Shown: positions 33,401-41,614, counted from the stretch's first letter. The stretch is DNA of 64,000 nucleotides from Nocardia panacis (GCF_003598715.1 NZ_QZFU01000016.1:1054001-1118000); one strand, 5' to 3'. Numbers and translations are program-made. Notes: generated by a model not told the origin, from the letters alone.

Positions 33401-33655
33401 CGGAACCGTCGACAGCACGGTTCCGGAGGCGGGCAGCAGCGCGCACGGCAGCGTGGCCTCGAACTTCAGCGGCACATAGGAGACCAGCGGCGCCTCGACG
33501 CTCGCCGCGCCCGGCTGGGGCCAGTCCAGCGTCGCCCGGTCCTCCCGCACCGGCAGCAGCGGTGTCAGCAGCGCCAGCGCGAATCCGAGAAATCCGGAGA
33601 CGAGCGCCAGCAGGCGGTAGCGGGTGAACGCGGGTGTCGAGGGGTCCGGTCGCAC
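30401..33655 (-). CDS. Arabinosyltransferase, EmbA/B/C family (copy 2, in embC position after aftA)
   Basis: A 1084-residue Emb protein with the same plan as copy 1: N-terminal helix, periplasmic beta domain, GT-C membrane core with D260/D261 in NTSDDGYIL and Met267 at the EmbB306-equivalent site, and a C-terminal carbohydrate-binding domain. The GTG at 33655 is chosen because the open frame further upstream runs through a 67-bp direct repeat and reads as Arg-rich low-complexity; no ribosome-binding site is evident there. It follows aftA on the same strand, the place of embC in mycobacteria, so EmbC-like function (or the general Emb role of corynebacteria) is inferred. Convergent with copy 1. 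Confidence 0.92.
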   Translation of the reverse strand: MRPDPSTPAFTRYRLLALVSGFLGFALALLTPLLPVREDRATLDWPQPGAASVEAPLVSYVPLKFEATLPCALLPASGTVLSTVPVDSGQAATKGLVVTVTDGTLAVLLRDIPMLSAPVAEITGCQGVAVTSTAEATTVEFTGAHRLDGTAFTNTVTRDIRPQVVGMFTDLPADRLDGARAHLDIDSRFSSTPSWLKLAAMIAAAVCTLVALFALHLLDTSDGRRPRRFLPRHWWRFTLADAAVLGTLAVWHFLGANTSDDGYILNMARVSEPSGYMANYYRWFGVPEAPFGWSYEVLAWMTRVTDASPWMRLPALAAGVACWLVISREVLPRLGARVRRNGIALWTAGLVFLAFWLPYDNGLRPEPLIAAGALLTWCSIERAIATGRLLPAAAAVLIAAFSLAAGPTGLICVAALIAGSRPVLQIIIKRARGRGPAALRYGALLAPGLAAGTLVLTVVFADQTLATVMEATRVRTLVGPNVAWFDERTRWDSLFMLAPDGSLSRRFGVLVMLLCLLVCVLQVLRKGRIPGTSRGPSVRILGIVFASLLLMMFTPTKWTHHFGVYAGLAGSLAALAAVAVGSNGIRSSRNRALFAAAVLFLLALTFTGSNGWWYVSSYGVPWWDKAPLIAGKGFSTLFLGLSVLALLWALWEHYRDPYRKRTEPTRFDRIAAAPRAVAAAPLTIAAAALVLFEVASLAKAAVTQYPAYSVAKQNLNSLVGKPCGLADEVLAETDTADSLLTPYTGSPADGLAAQATGFTPNGVAADLTADADETVTGGANSVSTDSKNKTSHTTGAGTGGGKNTRTGLNGSTVKLPFGLDPAKTPVMGSYAEGEQQVATMTSRWYRFDRPDDPAYRVLAITAAGRIRSVDADGVTTYGADLRLEYGVREANGEVRTLGSVLPLDIGPAPSWRNLRVPLDKLPADVDAVRLVAEDRDITPRIWLAVTPPRLPRLAPLNSLVKPDDPKGAGDPVLLDWHVGLAFPCQRPFYHHDGVAEIPRWRILPDRVGQDASNAWQDDIGGGPLGWTGLLLNAQTIPTYLDHDWSKDWGALEKFTPWTSAAPAEIGVEVETRGGWAKDAPIKAR

Positions 33656-33690
33656 GGTCGTTGATGCTAACGGGCGTTGTCGGCGTAGCC

Positions 33691-33824
33691 GTCCGAAGAC
33701 CCGCGCAGGGCCGCAGCGAATGCGGAGGTACGCCCAATGGGCGCTGCCGACGAAGTCGTCGGTAGACCTGCGCATGGCCGGAGCGGAGGCGGAGGTACGC
33801 CTAGCAGGCCCGCTCGGGCATAGC
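33691..33824. repeat. Two-copy 67-bp direct repeat between aftA and emb copy 2
   Basis: Copies at about 33691-33757 and 33758-33824 share AGAC (33697 and 33764), GCGCA-GGCC and the exact GGAGGTACGCC (33724 and 33791) at 67-bp spacing. The pair fills nearly all of the 170 bases between the aftA stop and the emb start. Confidence 0.8.
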
Positions 33825-33826
33825 GG

Positions 33827-35788
33827 CTACCGCCGCACCGTAATCAAGGTGAACGGCCCGATATCGGTGGCGGTGAAATGCGGATCGGCGAACAGTTCGG
33901 CGGGGAAGGAGACGGTGTAGCGCTGCACATTCGGATCGTTCGGATACACATCCCTGGCCAGCCGCAGCGTGTATGTCTGTCCTTCGCGTCGGAACAGGAA
34001 GGCGTCGGGCGCGCGCCACGGGGATCTGTCGAGCGCGTCGAGCAGCGCGGCGGAGGTATCGAGCTTGCTCCACGAATCGATGACGGCGGCGCGACCGGAG
34101 AAGTCGGCGAGCATATTCGCGTAGTGCGAGGTGAGCGCTTGGAATCCGTAGTACGGATAGAAGGCCAGGAAACTGGTGTCGGCGGTGAGCACCACCGTCT
34201 CGGCGCGGGGGCGTCCGGTCTGTGCCAGCAGTTTCGCATCGATCTCGCGGTAGTGGCTGACAGCCGAGGGGTCGCGCTGATCGGCGCGGTTCCCCGCACC
34301 GTCGGTATCGGTGTACGCGGTGGTGATCTCGGGGGTGAGGACGGTCGGAATATTCTGCGCGAAGGCGAGCCCGCCGATGATCGCCAGTGCGACCGCGGCG
34401 ACCCGAAAACGGTTGGGCTCGTTGCACGCCCGGTAGATCGCCCGCGCCCCTTCGACGAATCCGAAGGCGCCCGCCGCCGCCAACAGCACCTGTAGCACCG
34501 GCTCCAGACGGAACGACAGCAGCGTGGTCCCGGCGGCCGTCGCGGCCATCGACAGCAGTGCCCACAGGTAGATGGCCACGACCCCGATCCCGAGCGCTTG
34601 GGCGCGTCGGGAGGAGGCCGCCCGCACCACCAGCCATACCGTGCCGAGCAGGCACAGCGCGCCCAGCAGCGAGAAATCCGCCATGGGCAGCGGCAGTTCG
34701 GCGCCGGACTCCGGCAGATAGTGCAGTGCGCTACCGGATTTCGCGGCGGGCTTGGACACCAATTCGAGCAGGTAGGGCGCCCAGGTAACCAGCGCTATAC
34801 ACCCGGCGATGACGCCGATCGCGATGAGCCGCGACAGAATCGGCCACAGCAGGGCGAACCGCGATCGGTCCGCCCGCCGCCCATGCCGCCGCCACAGCGC
34901 CGCAGCGCAGGCGAGCAGCGCCATGAGCCCGACGGCGCAGGCGGCCACCACCGTGTACAGCGTGTAGAACGTGGCCGAGACCCCGAGGAACAGACCGGTT
35001 CCCAGCACCGCGCCCCAGCCGCCCGCCGTCGACTCGCCGCCACCGGCGTACTCGACGGGCCGATACAGCGCCCCCCACGCGAGCACAAGCACCGGCGGCA
35101 GCAGGATGACCAGCACCGCGCTATAAGCTTCCGGCGCGGCGTAGGTGAGGGCGACCACCGTCACAGCCGCGCTCACCGCGATGGCCCAGTCGGCACGAAT
35201 CAGCTTGGACCACAGCACATATCCGAGGACCGCCGCCACCGCCAGCGAGGCGATGGCATACGGTTTGAAGATCTCCCAGCCCGGCCGCCCGAGCAGATGC
35301 GCCACCCGGCCGCCGATCCAGAACCAGCCCGCCGGATAGAAGGGCGGCAGGTCCGCGTAGGTCATATCGCGCAGCGCGGCGGTATCGGTGAATCTGGTCA
35401 GGTATTCGGTGCGGAACTCCTGATCCACCGAGACTCCGAGCAGATACAGTTTGGTCGCTGCCAGCGGCATGCCGAGGGTGACCGTGACGAATCCCGAGAT
35501 TCCGGCCCAGGCAAGCAGTTTGGCGAGCCATCGGGGGCGTTGCCGTCGAGCGAGCCAGATCGCGGCGATGAGCGCCACCGCGCAGACCACCTGCCCCACG
35601 GTGGTGAGCGCGCGGGTCACATTGGAGGAATTGAACGCGGGCCAGTGCACCGTCGCGAAGGCCGTCAGACCGACGCCCGCCACCACCAGGGCGACCAGCG
35701 CCGCCAATGCCGCCTCGCCGAGCCCGGAGCCGACCAGTCGGCCGAATATCGCCGCGCGGCCGGGCCGCTCGCTGCTCACGCTGGTCAT
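33827..35788 (-). CDS. aftA: Galactan 5-O-arabinofuranosyltransferase AftA
   Basis: Polytopic GT-C enzyme (653 residues) that primes arabinan by adding the first arabinofuranose to galactan. About eleven to thirteen hydrophobic segments occupy residues 20-470. The first large periplasmic loop has the acidic SVDQEFRTEYLTRFTDTAALRD stretch and DLPPFYPAGWFWIGGR typical of AftA. The C-terminal 190 residues form a soluble periplasmic domain (TVVLTADTSFLAFYPYYGFQALTSHY and others). It starts at ATG 35788, 140 bases after dprE2, and precedes emb copy 2, matching the mycobacterial dprE1-dprE2-aftA-embC order. Confidence 0.92.
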   Translation of the reverse strand: MTSVSSERPGRAAIFGRLVGSGLGEAALAALVALVVAGVGLTAFATVHWPAFNSSNVTRALTTVGQVVCAVALIAAIWLARRQRPRWLAKLLAWAGISGFVTVTLGMPLAATKLYLLGVSVDQEFRTEYLTRFTDTAALRDMTYADLPPFYPAGWFWIGGRVAHLLGRPGWEIFKPYAIASLAVAAVLGYVLWSKLIRADWAIAVSAAVTVVALTYAAPEAYSAVLVILLPPVLVLAWGALYRPVEYAGGGESTAGGWGAVLGTGLFLGVSATFYTLYTVVAACAVGLMALLACAAALWRRHGRRADRSRFALLWPILSRLIAIGVIAGCIALVTWAPYLLELVSKPAAKSGSALHYLPESGAELPLPMADFSLLGALCLLGTVWLVVRAASSRRAQALGIGVVAIYLWALLSMAATAAGTTLLSFRLEPVLQVLLAAAGAFGFVEGARAIYRACNEPNRFRVAAVALAIIGGLAFAQNIPTVLTPEITTAYTDTDGAGNRADQRDPSAVSHYREIDAKLLAQTGRPRAETVVLTADTSFLAFYPYYGFQALTSHYANMLADFSGRAAVIDSWSKLDTSAALLDALDRSPWRAPDAFLFRREGQTYTLRLARDVYPNDPNVQRYTVSFPAELFADPHFTATDIGPFTLITVRR

Positions 35789-35830
35789 CTGGCGACTCCG
35801 CCGCTCACGCTGCCTCCGGATTCTCGGTTG

Positions 35831-35879
35831 CTCCCGCCCGTGCGCCGGTCAGCGTAACCAATGTGCGCACGGGAGGGAG
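35831..35879. terminator. Large inverted repeat between dprE2 and aftA
   Basis: CTCCC then CCCGTGCGC (35831-35845, one base between) pairs with GCGCACGGG then GGGAG (35865-35879): nine plus five pairs around one mismatch, 19-base loop. There is no T-run. It may terminate the dprE transcript partially or act as a leader structure of aftA. Confidence 0.5.
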
Positions 35880-35928
35880 AAGTGCCGCGGGGTGGGAGGA
35901 ACACCGAGGGGACGCGCAGCGGCGGTGA

Positions 35929-36690
35929 TCAGATCGGCAGCCGCCGGAAGATCGGGCGCGGGATGTGACGCAGGATCATCATGACGAACCGGAACGGACC
36001 CGGCGCCCAGACCAGTTCCTTGCCCCGGTTGGAGGCCGAGACCGCCAGTGCCGCCACATCTTCCTTGTTGACGGTGAGCGGGGCCTCTTTGACGTGCGCG
36101 GAGAACTTGGTGCGCACCTGACCCGGCCGCACCACCAGCACCCGAGGCCCGTACGGGCGCAGCGCCTCGCCGAGTCCGAGGTAGAACCCGTCGAGTCCGG
36201 CCTTGCTCGAGCCGTACACGAAATTGGCGCGCTTGACCCGCTCGCCCGCCACCGAGGACATGGCGATGATCCGACCGAACCCCTGTGCCTTGAACTTCTG
36301 GCCGAGCAGCACACCGACGGAAACCGAAGCGGTGTAGTTGATCTCGGCGATCTTCACCGCCTTGGCCTGGTTCTGCCACAGCTCCTCGGCGTCGCCGTCC
36401 GCGCCGAAGGCCACGATGGCCACATCCACATCGCCGCCGTCCCAGGCGGATTCGATGACCTTGGGGTGGCTGTCGGTATCGAGCGCGTCGAAATCGACGA
36501 CGTGCACCTCGCTCGCGCCCGCCGCCTCCATCTGCGCCACCGACTCCGCGCGCAGCGGATCGCCCGGCAGTGCCGCGAGCACCACGCGCGCGGGCGATTT
36601 GCGCAGGTATTCCGCGACGATCGCCAAACCGATCTCGGAGGTGCCGCCCAGCAGCAGAATCGACTGGGGGTTGCCAACGGCATTGATCAT
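35929..36690 (-). CDS. dprE2: Decaprenylphosphoryl-2-keto-beta-D-erythro-pentose reductase DprE2
   Basis: NADH-dependent short-chain dehydrogenase (253 residues) that reduces the DprE1 product to decaprenyl-phospho-arabinose. Cofactor motif [13 protein letters not shown] at residues 12-24, NYTASVSVG, catalytic Ser/Tyr/Lys in [22 protein letters not shown], and RPGQVRTKF after the sheet. The ATG at 36690 overlaps the dprE1 stop by four bases (ATGA) and has GGAG eight bases upstream; the longer open frame to 36765 runs inside dprE1 and is discarded. DprE1 and DprE2 act as a pair. Confidence 0.96.
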   Translation of the reverse strand: MINAVGNPQSILLLGGTSEIGLAIVAEYLRKSPARVVLAALPGDPLRAESVAQMEAAGASEVHVVDFDALDTDSHPKVIESAWDGGDVDVAIVAFGADGDAEELWQNQAKAVKIAEINYTASVSVGVLLGQKFKAQGFGRIIAMSSVAGERVKRANFVYGSSKAGLDGFYLGLGEALRPYGPRVLVVRPGQVRTKFSAHVKEAPLTVNKEDVAALAVSASNRGKELVWAPGPFRFVMMILRHIPRPIFRRLPI

Positions 36691-38141
36691 TGCAGCTCCA
36701 GCCTTCGTGCCATATCGGACATGAAAACGCCTGTGGGATCGACACTGCGGCGGATTTTGATCCACTCGTCGATCCTCGGGTACATCTGGTGGAAGGTGGC
36801 CGCAGTGGTCCGCGAATCCTTCGCGGTGTAGAGCCGCCCGCCGAATTCCAGCACGCGCCGATCCAGTTCGGTGACCAGCTCATTGAGGCCCGGCTTGATC
36901 GGGAAGTCGACGCAGATGTTCCAGCCCGGCATCGGGAAGCTCAGCGGCGCTTGGTTTCCCGCCCCGAACAGCTTGAACACATTCAGCGCCGAGTAGTGCC
37001 CGGACGCCTGGATATCGATGATGATCTTCTTGAACTCCTCGACCGCCTCGGTCGGCACCACGAACTGGTACTGGAGGAAGCCATTGGAACCGTAGCCGCG
37101 GTTCCACTCCGCGATCATGTCGAGCGGGTGATAGAACTGGGTCAGGTTCTGCACCTTGCCGGTGTAGTCGCCGCCCATGGCGTAGTACGCCTCGCCGATC
37201 GCCTGCAGCGTCAGCTTGTTCATCGTCCAGTTCGGGAAGATATCCGGCACCGTCAGCAATTGCGGCGCGTCGAATTTCAGCGGCTTCTTCTGCAACCGCT
37301 TGGGCAGTTCGTCCACCTTGGCCAGCCGACCGCGGGTGATGGTGGCCCGGCCCAATTTCGGCAGCGGGCTGATCACGTCGAACCAGGCGCTGGAATAGGT
37401 GTAGTCTGCCTCGCTGCCGTCGCTGTGCGCGGCGATGGTCTCGTCGAGGGTGGTGGTCTTCACACCGTCGTTGCGGAAGTAGGCGGTTTCGGTCGGCGCC
37501 ATCTCGATGGTGGCCCGCAGGATGATGCCGGTCAGGCCGTTACCGCCGACGGTGGCCCAGAACAGCTTGGCATTGCGCTTCGGGGAGATGGTCTGTACAG
37601 CGCCGTCGGCGGTGAGCAGCTCGATCGAGCGCACGTGATTGCCGAAGCTGCCCTCGCTGTGGTGGTTCTTGCCATGGATATCGGAGGCGATCGCGCCGCC
37701 GATGGTCACCTGGCGGGTGCCGGGCAGCACCGGAACCCACAGACCGAACGGCAGCGCGGCCTTCATCAGTTGATCCAGGCTCACCCCGCCGTCCACGTCG
37801 ACGATCCGGGTGTCGCGATCGATGCGGTGGATGTTGTTCAGTGCCGACATATCGATGACCAGGCCGCCCGCGTTCTGGGCGTGGTCGCCGTAGGAGCGGC
37901 CGAGTCCGCGCGCGATGACGCCGCGGCGCAGGTGGGCGGGCTTGGCATCGTTGTCCTCGGCGACCATGGCGACGGCCTTGGCGATCAACTCCGGATCGCC
38001 GGTCGAGAGCACTTCTGCGGTGGTTGGCGCGGTGCGACCCCACCCGGTCAGCGACCGAACCCGCGTGGGCAAACCAAAGCTGCCCGCGGCGGCGGTGCCG
38101 GTATCGGTGGTGGCGGTCGAAGCTTTCGTGGACATCGGCAT
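36687..38141 (-). CDS. dprE1: Decaprenylphosphoryl-beta-D-ribose 2-oxidase DprE1
   Basis: FAD-dependent oxidase (484 residues) that oxidises the 2-OH of decaprenyl-phosphoribose; target of benzothiazinones. FAD domain signatures: [40 protein letters not shown] and [13 protein letters not shown]. The substrate domain has [26 protein letters not shown], with Cys410 at the position that benzothiazinones modify in mycobacteria (Cys387 there), and the conserved [15 protein letters not shown]. Starts are ATG 38141 or the third-codon ATG 38135; neither has a clear ribosome-binding site. Divergent from gtrA. Confidence 0.97.
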   Translation of the reverse strand: MPMSTKASTATTDTGTAAAGSFGLPTRVRSLTGWGRTAPTTAEVLSTGDPELIAKAVAMVAEDNDAKPAHLRRGVIARGLGRSYGDHAQNAGGLVIDMSALNNIHRIDRDTRIVDVDGGVSLDQLMKAALPFGLWVPVLPGTRQVTIGGAIASDIHGKNHHSEGSFGNHVRSIELLTADGAVQTISPKRNAKLFWATVGGNGLTGIILRATIEMAPTETAYFRNDGVKTTTLDETIAAHSDGSEADYTYSSAWFDVISPLPKLGRATITRGRLAKVDELPKRLQKKPLKFDAPQLLTVPDIFPNWTMNKLTLQAIGEAYYAMGGDYTGKVQNLTQFYHPLDMIAEWNRGYGSNGFLQYQFVVPTEAVEEFKKIIIDIQASGHYSALNVFKLFGAGNQAPLSFPMPGWNICVDFPIKPGLNELVTELDRRVLEFGGRLYTAKDSRTTAATFHQMYPRIDEWIKIRRSVDPTGVFMSDMARRLELQ

Positions 38142-38228
38142 AGAGGCTACAGGTATCGGGGGAACCGGAGTCGCGACCGCTGGTGGGCGGTGGGCGGTGC
38201 GCGCACCGCGCCGGGGTGCGCGGGCGGA

Positions 38229-38241
38229 TACGCTCGACGCC
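38229..38241 (+). promoter_or_regulatory. Possible -10 box for a leaderless gtrA transcript
   Basis: TACGCT at 38229-38234 ends seven bases before the GTG at 38242, the spacing expected when transcription starts at the first codon. No ribosome-binding site precedes the GTG, and leaderless mRNAs are common in actinobacteria. Confidence 0.35.
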
Positions 38242-38697
38242 GTGCCCGCCGAACCTCACCTGCCGCTCCCGGCCGAACTGCCGCTTGTCGACGAGCCGGG
38301 CGGTACCGATGTCGACCTGAAAACGCAGATCATCCGATTCGGACTCACCGGCGGCCTGTCCGCCGTGGTGGATTTCGGTCTCTACAGCCTGCTGTTCAAT
38401 CTGATCGGTCTACCGCGCGAGATCGCCAAATCGCTGAGTTTCATCGTGGGCACCACAACGGCGTATTTGATCAATCGGCGCTGGACTTTTCAGGCCGCGC
38501 CGAGCCGGGCCAGATTCATCGCGGTGGTCGTGCTGTACGCGGTGACCTTCGCGGTGCAGGTGGGTATCAATGCCTTGATGTACATCACACTGCCGGAGGT
38601 GTGGTGGCGGCAGGCACTGGCCTTCGTGGTGGCGCAGGGGACCGCGACGGTGATCAATTTCGTGGTGCAGCGGGCCGTGATCTTCAAGATCCACTGA
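38242..38697 (+). CDS. GtrA-family membrane protein (Rv3789-like)
   Basis: A 151-residue four-helix GtrA protein: [46 protein letters not shown], then two further helices ending [10 protein letters not shown]. Rv3789, next to dprE1 in mycobacteria, was proposed as a decaprenyl-phospho-arabinose flippase or a scaffold for arabinosyltransferases; the same neighbour here supports that role. The GTG at 38242 starts a short Pro/Glu-rich cytoplasmic leader before helix 1; the open frame upstream overlaps dprE1 antisense and is rejected. Its 3-prime end overlaps the convergent gene by 14 bases. Confidence 0.88.
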   Translation: MPAEPHLPLPAELPLVDEPGGTDVDLKTQIIRFGLTGGLSAVVDFGLYSLLFNLIGLPREIAKSLSFIVGTTTAYLINRRWTFQAAPSRARFIAVVVLYAVTFAVQVGINALMYITLPEVWWRQALAFVVAQGTATVINFVVQRAVIFKIH

Positions 38698-39352
38698 GGC
38701 CGGGCAGTTCTCGGGATCCGCCGCTGCCGTCGGCGAGAGCGGCGGTGACCCGGCCCGCCTTCGCGCCGAAATAGTCGCCGCCTTTGGCGCGGGCGTTGTC
38801 GGTGCCCCATTCACGGGCCGCGCGGGCGGCGGGCAATAGATGTGGAATGTGCTTGCGGCAGTGGATGTAGGCCTCCTCGACCTCGACCACCACCCAGCGC
38901 TCGGTCATGCGACCGCGCAGGCTGTGTCGGTCGGGCAGGCCGGGCACGCTCGCGCGCAGGCGCTCGTCGGCCACGATATGGGCCGAACCGTTGATGTGCA
39001 GGCCGATCAGGTCGCGCACGAAATCGACGAGCAGGATCCCGACGTGCGGGTTCTCCAGGATATTGCCGAGGGAGGCCATGACGCCGTTGCCCCGGTACTC
39101 CGGATAGGCGAGGGTGCGCTCGTCGATCACGTGCAGGAAGCCGGGCAGTCCGGCTCGCAAGCTCGCATCGCACTCGCCCGTCTTGTCGGCGGTGGCGATG
39201 AACGCCATATCCATCCGGGCGACGAATTCGATCATGGTGGGGTTCAGGTGATCGAGCACCTGATCGTCGTAGAAGCGGTGCGCGCGCTCCTGTGACCCGT
39301 ATTGGTCCTGGAGAGTGTGTTCTCCCTCACTGCCGCACCGCGTTTCGGGCAT
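38684..39352 (-). CDS. Pyridoxamine 5-prime-phosphate oxidase-fold flavin-binding protein
   Basis: A 222-residue cytoplasmic protein with the split-barrel FMN-binding fold. Visible signatures: MIEFVARMDMAFIATADKTGECDASLRAGLPGF, LAYPEYRGNGVMASLGNILENPHVGILLVDF and LHINGSAHIV, then WVVVEVEEAYIHCRKHIPHL, which is typical of PPOX-family proteins such as F420- or FMN-dependent reductases. The ATG at 39352 has AGGGGG nearby; the open frame continues 160 codons further but is Arg-rich and not conserved-looking. Substrate unknown. Convergent with gtrA, overlapping it by 14 bases. Confidence 0.85.
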   Translation of the reverse strand: MPETRCGSEGEHTLQDQYGSQERAHRFYDDQVLDHLNPTMIEFVARMDMAFIATADKTGECDASLRAGLPGFLHVIDERTLAYPEYRGNGVMASLGNILENPHVGILLVDFVRDLIGLHINGSAHIVADERLRASVPGLPDRHSLRGRMTERWVVVEVEEAYIHCRKHIPHLLPAARAAREWGTDNARAKGGDYFGAKAGRVTAALADGSGGSRELPGLSGS

Positions 39353-39677
39353 CCGCGCCCCCTGTCTCGCCGGAATTGCTGGGCAGAACCGGGATGCTCG
39401 CGGTTCGCCGGAGCCGGCCGTCCGCATCCGAAATCGCGTCAATTTTAGGCGCGAAGCCCTGGCGAGGCTGCGGAATCGCGGCGAAAGTGCGGTGCGGGCC
39501 GAGTCGGCGCAGGCGATTGCGTCCGATTGGCAGTGCCGACCGGGCGGAATGTCTTGGATCACAAAAGTATTCGTGGTGTTGAGACGCGGAAACGACCGAT
39601 ACCGTCGCGGTATCGGTCGTTGACGGCCTTTTGCGGAGTGGGCCGTGCGGTGCGGGTGGGGTTGCCGGTGGGCAGCC
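39353..39677. other. Intergenic region, no gene seen
   Basis: No plausible gene in either direction. It contains the hairpin at 39591-39621 and, near 39353-39450, the presumed promoter and leader of the PPOX-fold gene. Confidence 0.4.
39591..39621. terminator. Perfect 13-bp hairpin downstream of the primase-like gene
   Basis: AACGACCGATACC (39591-39603) pairs perfectly with 39609-39621 around a five-base loop. It lies 56 bases beyond the stop of the minus-strand gene at 39678 and is its likely terminator. Confidence 0.65.
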
Positions 39678-40157
39678 TCAGCAGGCGAGGGTGAGCCGCG
39701 CCCGGCGACGGGTGCTCGCCGAGCGAACCGCCGCACCCAGCGCGACCACCGGCGGGACCCAGCGGGCCTCAGCCGGCGCGATGCTCCAGCTGGCCGAACC
39801 CGCCGAGAGCTGAGTCGGCGGCAGCGGAATGCCCGCACCGTCGGTGTACACCACCGCGCCGGCGGCCTTCAGTCCCTCGATCGCCATCTCGGCCTTGGCG
39901 ACCGCGGTGACGAGGTGGATCTCGCGGCGCTCCACGCCCGGAATCACGATGACCGGACCGGCCAGATCATTGGCCTCGAGGAAACGGCGCACATCGGCGG
40001 CCAGCTCGCCCCGGACCTCGATGCCCGAGATCTCCGCATCGGTGATCAGGCACAGCCCGTTGGCCGTTTCGGCAACCGTCCACCCGCGCTCGGTGTAATC
40101 CTGCGCCGCGGCGGTCACCTCGGCCGCCGAGATGGAAGTCGGAAACGTCGTACGCAC
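39678..40157 (-). CDS. Uncharacterised protein, possibly primase-polymerase-like
   Basis: A 159-residue protein starting at GTG 40157, which has GGAGAAAG seven bases upstream; an ATG at 40199 lacks one. The N-terminal AAQDYTERGWTVAETANGL segment, GPVIVIPGVERREIHLV, and PLPPTQLSAGSASWSIAPAEARWVPP resemble, from memory, the short degenerate bifunctional DNA primase/polymerase-like proteins common in Streptomyces and Nocardia; no catalytic acidic triad can be pointed to, so it may be inactive or wrongly assigned. The C-terminus is Arg-rich (STRRRARL). Divergent, across about 530 bases, from an XRE regulator. Confidence 0.6.
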   Translation of the reverse strand: MRTTFPTSISAAEVTAAAQDYTERGWTVAETANGLCLITDAEISGIEVRGELAADVRRFLEANDLAGPVIVIPGVERREIHLVTAVAKAEMAIEGLKAAGAVVYTDGAGIPLPPTQLSAGSASWSIAPAEARWVPPVVALGAAVRSASTRRRARLTLAC

Positions 40158-40686
40158 TGTCTTTCTCCATTCCCCGCTATGTTCTGGGTCCTGCTTCATG
40201 GTGGCTATCGGTCACCACGGTGGGGGGTGTTACGCATAGGCACGGTTTTTCTTCGAGAGTGTTGTATTCGTCTCATTCGCAGGGATTTTGGTAGACATCG
40301 GCTATGGACAAGGCTAGTGCATCGGTGATATCGGAATTCCCGGTCGGCGGGGTGCGATGGGCCGCGGGGGCGAGCGCGGCGCCGCGACCTGTTTCCGAGG
40401 CTCAGGGATCGGCGGAATAGAGTCCGATCGACTGCCGGGGGATGGGCGCGCGGGGAGCGCGGGAATGGGGCCGCGCAAGTGAGCCGGTAACCGGAAAGTC
40501 CGGGCGGGAAACAACTTCGGCGCGGGCGCGTCAGTGGCCTGCCCGTGTCGCGGATCGTGACCGGGTGCGGAAGAACTGTGAAACAATGCGTTTCGGAATC
40601 TCGGATATCCACTTCGGGGGTCATCCGCCGGGTACGGGAGACCCGCGGCGGCACGGCAGTGTTGGTATGAAAAACAAGGGGGCAGC
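40158..40686. promoter_or_regulatory. Divergent intergenic region ahead of the XRE regulator
   Basis: 529 bases separating two divergent genes. A 38-codon open frame (40304-40420, plus strand; product begins MDKASASVISEFPVGGVRW) is the only small frame with protein-like composition, but it lacks a convincing ribosome-binding site and is not called. Open frames starting at 40442 read as Arg/Gly-rich and are rejected. AAGGGGG at 40676-40682 is the ribosome-binding site of the XRE gene. Confidence 0.4.
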
Positions 40687-41565
40687 ATGGCTTTACCTCA
40701 AGGCATCACGGGTTCGACGATGCCACGTCGGCAGCTCGGTCGCCACCTGCGCGACCTGCGCAATCGCGCGCGCATGACGACCAGGATGGCCGCCCAGCAA
40801 CTCGAGTGGTCCGAGGCCAAGATCTGGCGCATCGAAACCGGACAAACCTCGCTGCGCAGCCTCGATGTCGAGGCGATGTGCAAGATCTACGGCGCGCCAA
40901 CGGATCTGGTGGAGCCGCTGGCCGCGCTGGCCCGCGAGACCAAGGCGCGCGGCTGGTGGACGGCCTACAGCGATGTCATCCCGGAGGGTTTCGAGGTCTA
41001 CATCGGGCTGGAGGAGGCCGCCCAGCAGTTGTCCACCTACGAGAACGAACTGGTGCCCGGCCTATTGCAAACCGAGGCGTATACCCGTGCGCTGCTTGCG
41101 GTCTCGCGCCCGGAACTGTCCGCGCACGAGGTCTCGCGGCGCATCGAATTGCGCGCGGCCAGGCAGGCACAGCTCACCCGCACCGACCAGCCGCTGCGGT
41201 TCGCGGTGGTGATCAGCGAGCCGGTGTTGTGGCGGCGGGTCGGCCCGGCCGAGGTGCTCTCGGGTCAGTTGACGCGGCTGCGCGAGCTGACCGAATTGCC
41301 GAATGTGCGAATCCTGTTGATACCGGCCGATTCCGGCTATCACGACGGGATGGATTCCGGTCCGTTCGTGCTGGTGGAGTTCCCGGAGCGCAGCGCGGGG
41401 GAGTTGCGCGAGCCGCCGGTGGTGTATCTCGAGGCGTTCACCGGGCCGGTGTACCTGGACAAGGAACAGGAAATCGACCGGTACCGAACGGCTTTCGCGA
41501 ATATCCGGGCCGCGGCGGTGGATGCGGGACCCGCCATCGAGGCGGCCGCGCGCCGGGTGCGTTAG
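40687..41565 (+). CDS. XRE-family transcriptional regulator with DUF5753 domain
   Basis: A 292-residue regulator. Residues about 15-70 form a helix-turn-helix (LGRHLRDLRNRARMTTRMAAQQLEWSEAKIWRIETGQ), and the rest is the DUF5753 ligand/effector domain seen in actinobacterial XRE proteins (YIGLEEAAQQLSTYENELVPGLLQTEAYTRAL, RQAQLTRTD, VLWRRVG, LTELPNVRILLIPADSGYH, YLDKEQEIDRYRTAF). Such regulators usually pair with a small DUF397 protein; none is visible next to it. ATG 40687 follows AAGGGGG by four bases. Target unknown; the divergent gene at 39678-40157 is the obvious candidate. Confidence 0.92.
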   Translation: MALPQGITGSTMPRRQLGRHLRDLRNRARMTTRMAAQQLEWSEAKIWRIETGQTSLRSLDVEAMCKIYGAPTDLVEPLAALARETKARGWWTAYSDVIPEGFEVYIGLEEAAQQLSTYENELVPGLLQTEAYTRALLAVSRPELSAHEVSRRIELRAARQAQLTRTDQPLRFAVVISEPVLWRRVGPAEVLSGQLTRLRELTELPNVRILLIPADSGYHDGMDSGPFVLVEFPERSAGELREPPVVYLEAFTGPVYLDKEQEIDRYRTAFANIRAAAVDAGPAIEAAARRVR

Positions 41566-41614
41566 GTCCTGCCGCGGAGCACGGGGCGAACCCCTACCAG
41601 TAGCGCGTCACCCC

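Noticed and set aside
33656..33775. 40-residue N-terminal extension of emb copy 2
   Set aside because: The extension is translated direct repeat, Arg-rich, and absent in known Emb proteins.
40442..40777. 111-codon frame ahead of the XRE gene
   Set aside because: Arg/Gly/Ala-rich, overlaps the XRE start in another frame and has no ribosome-binding site.
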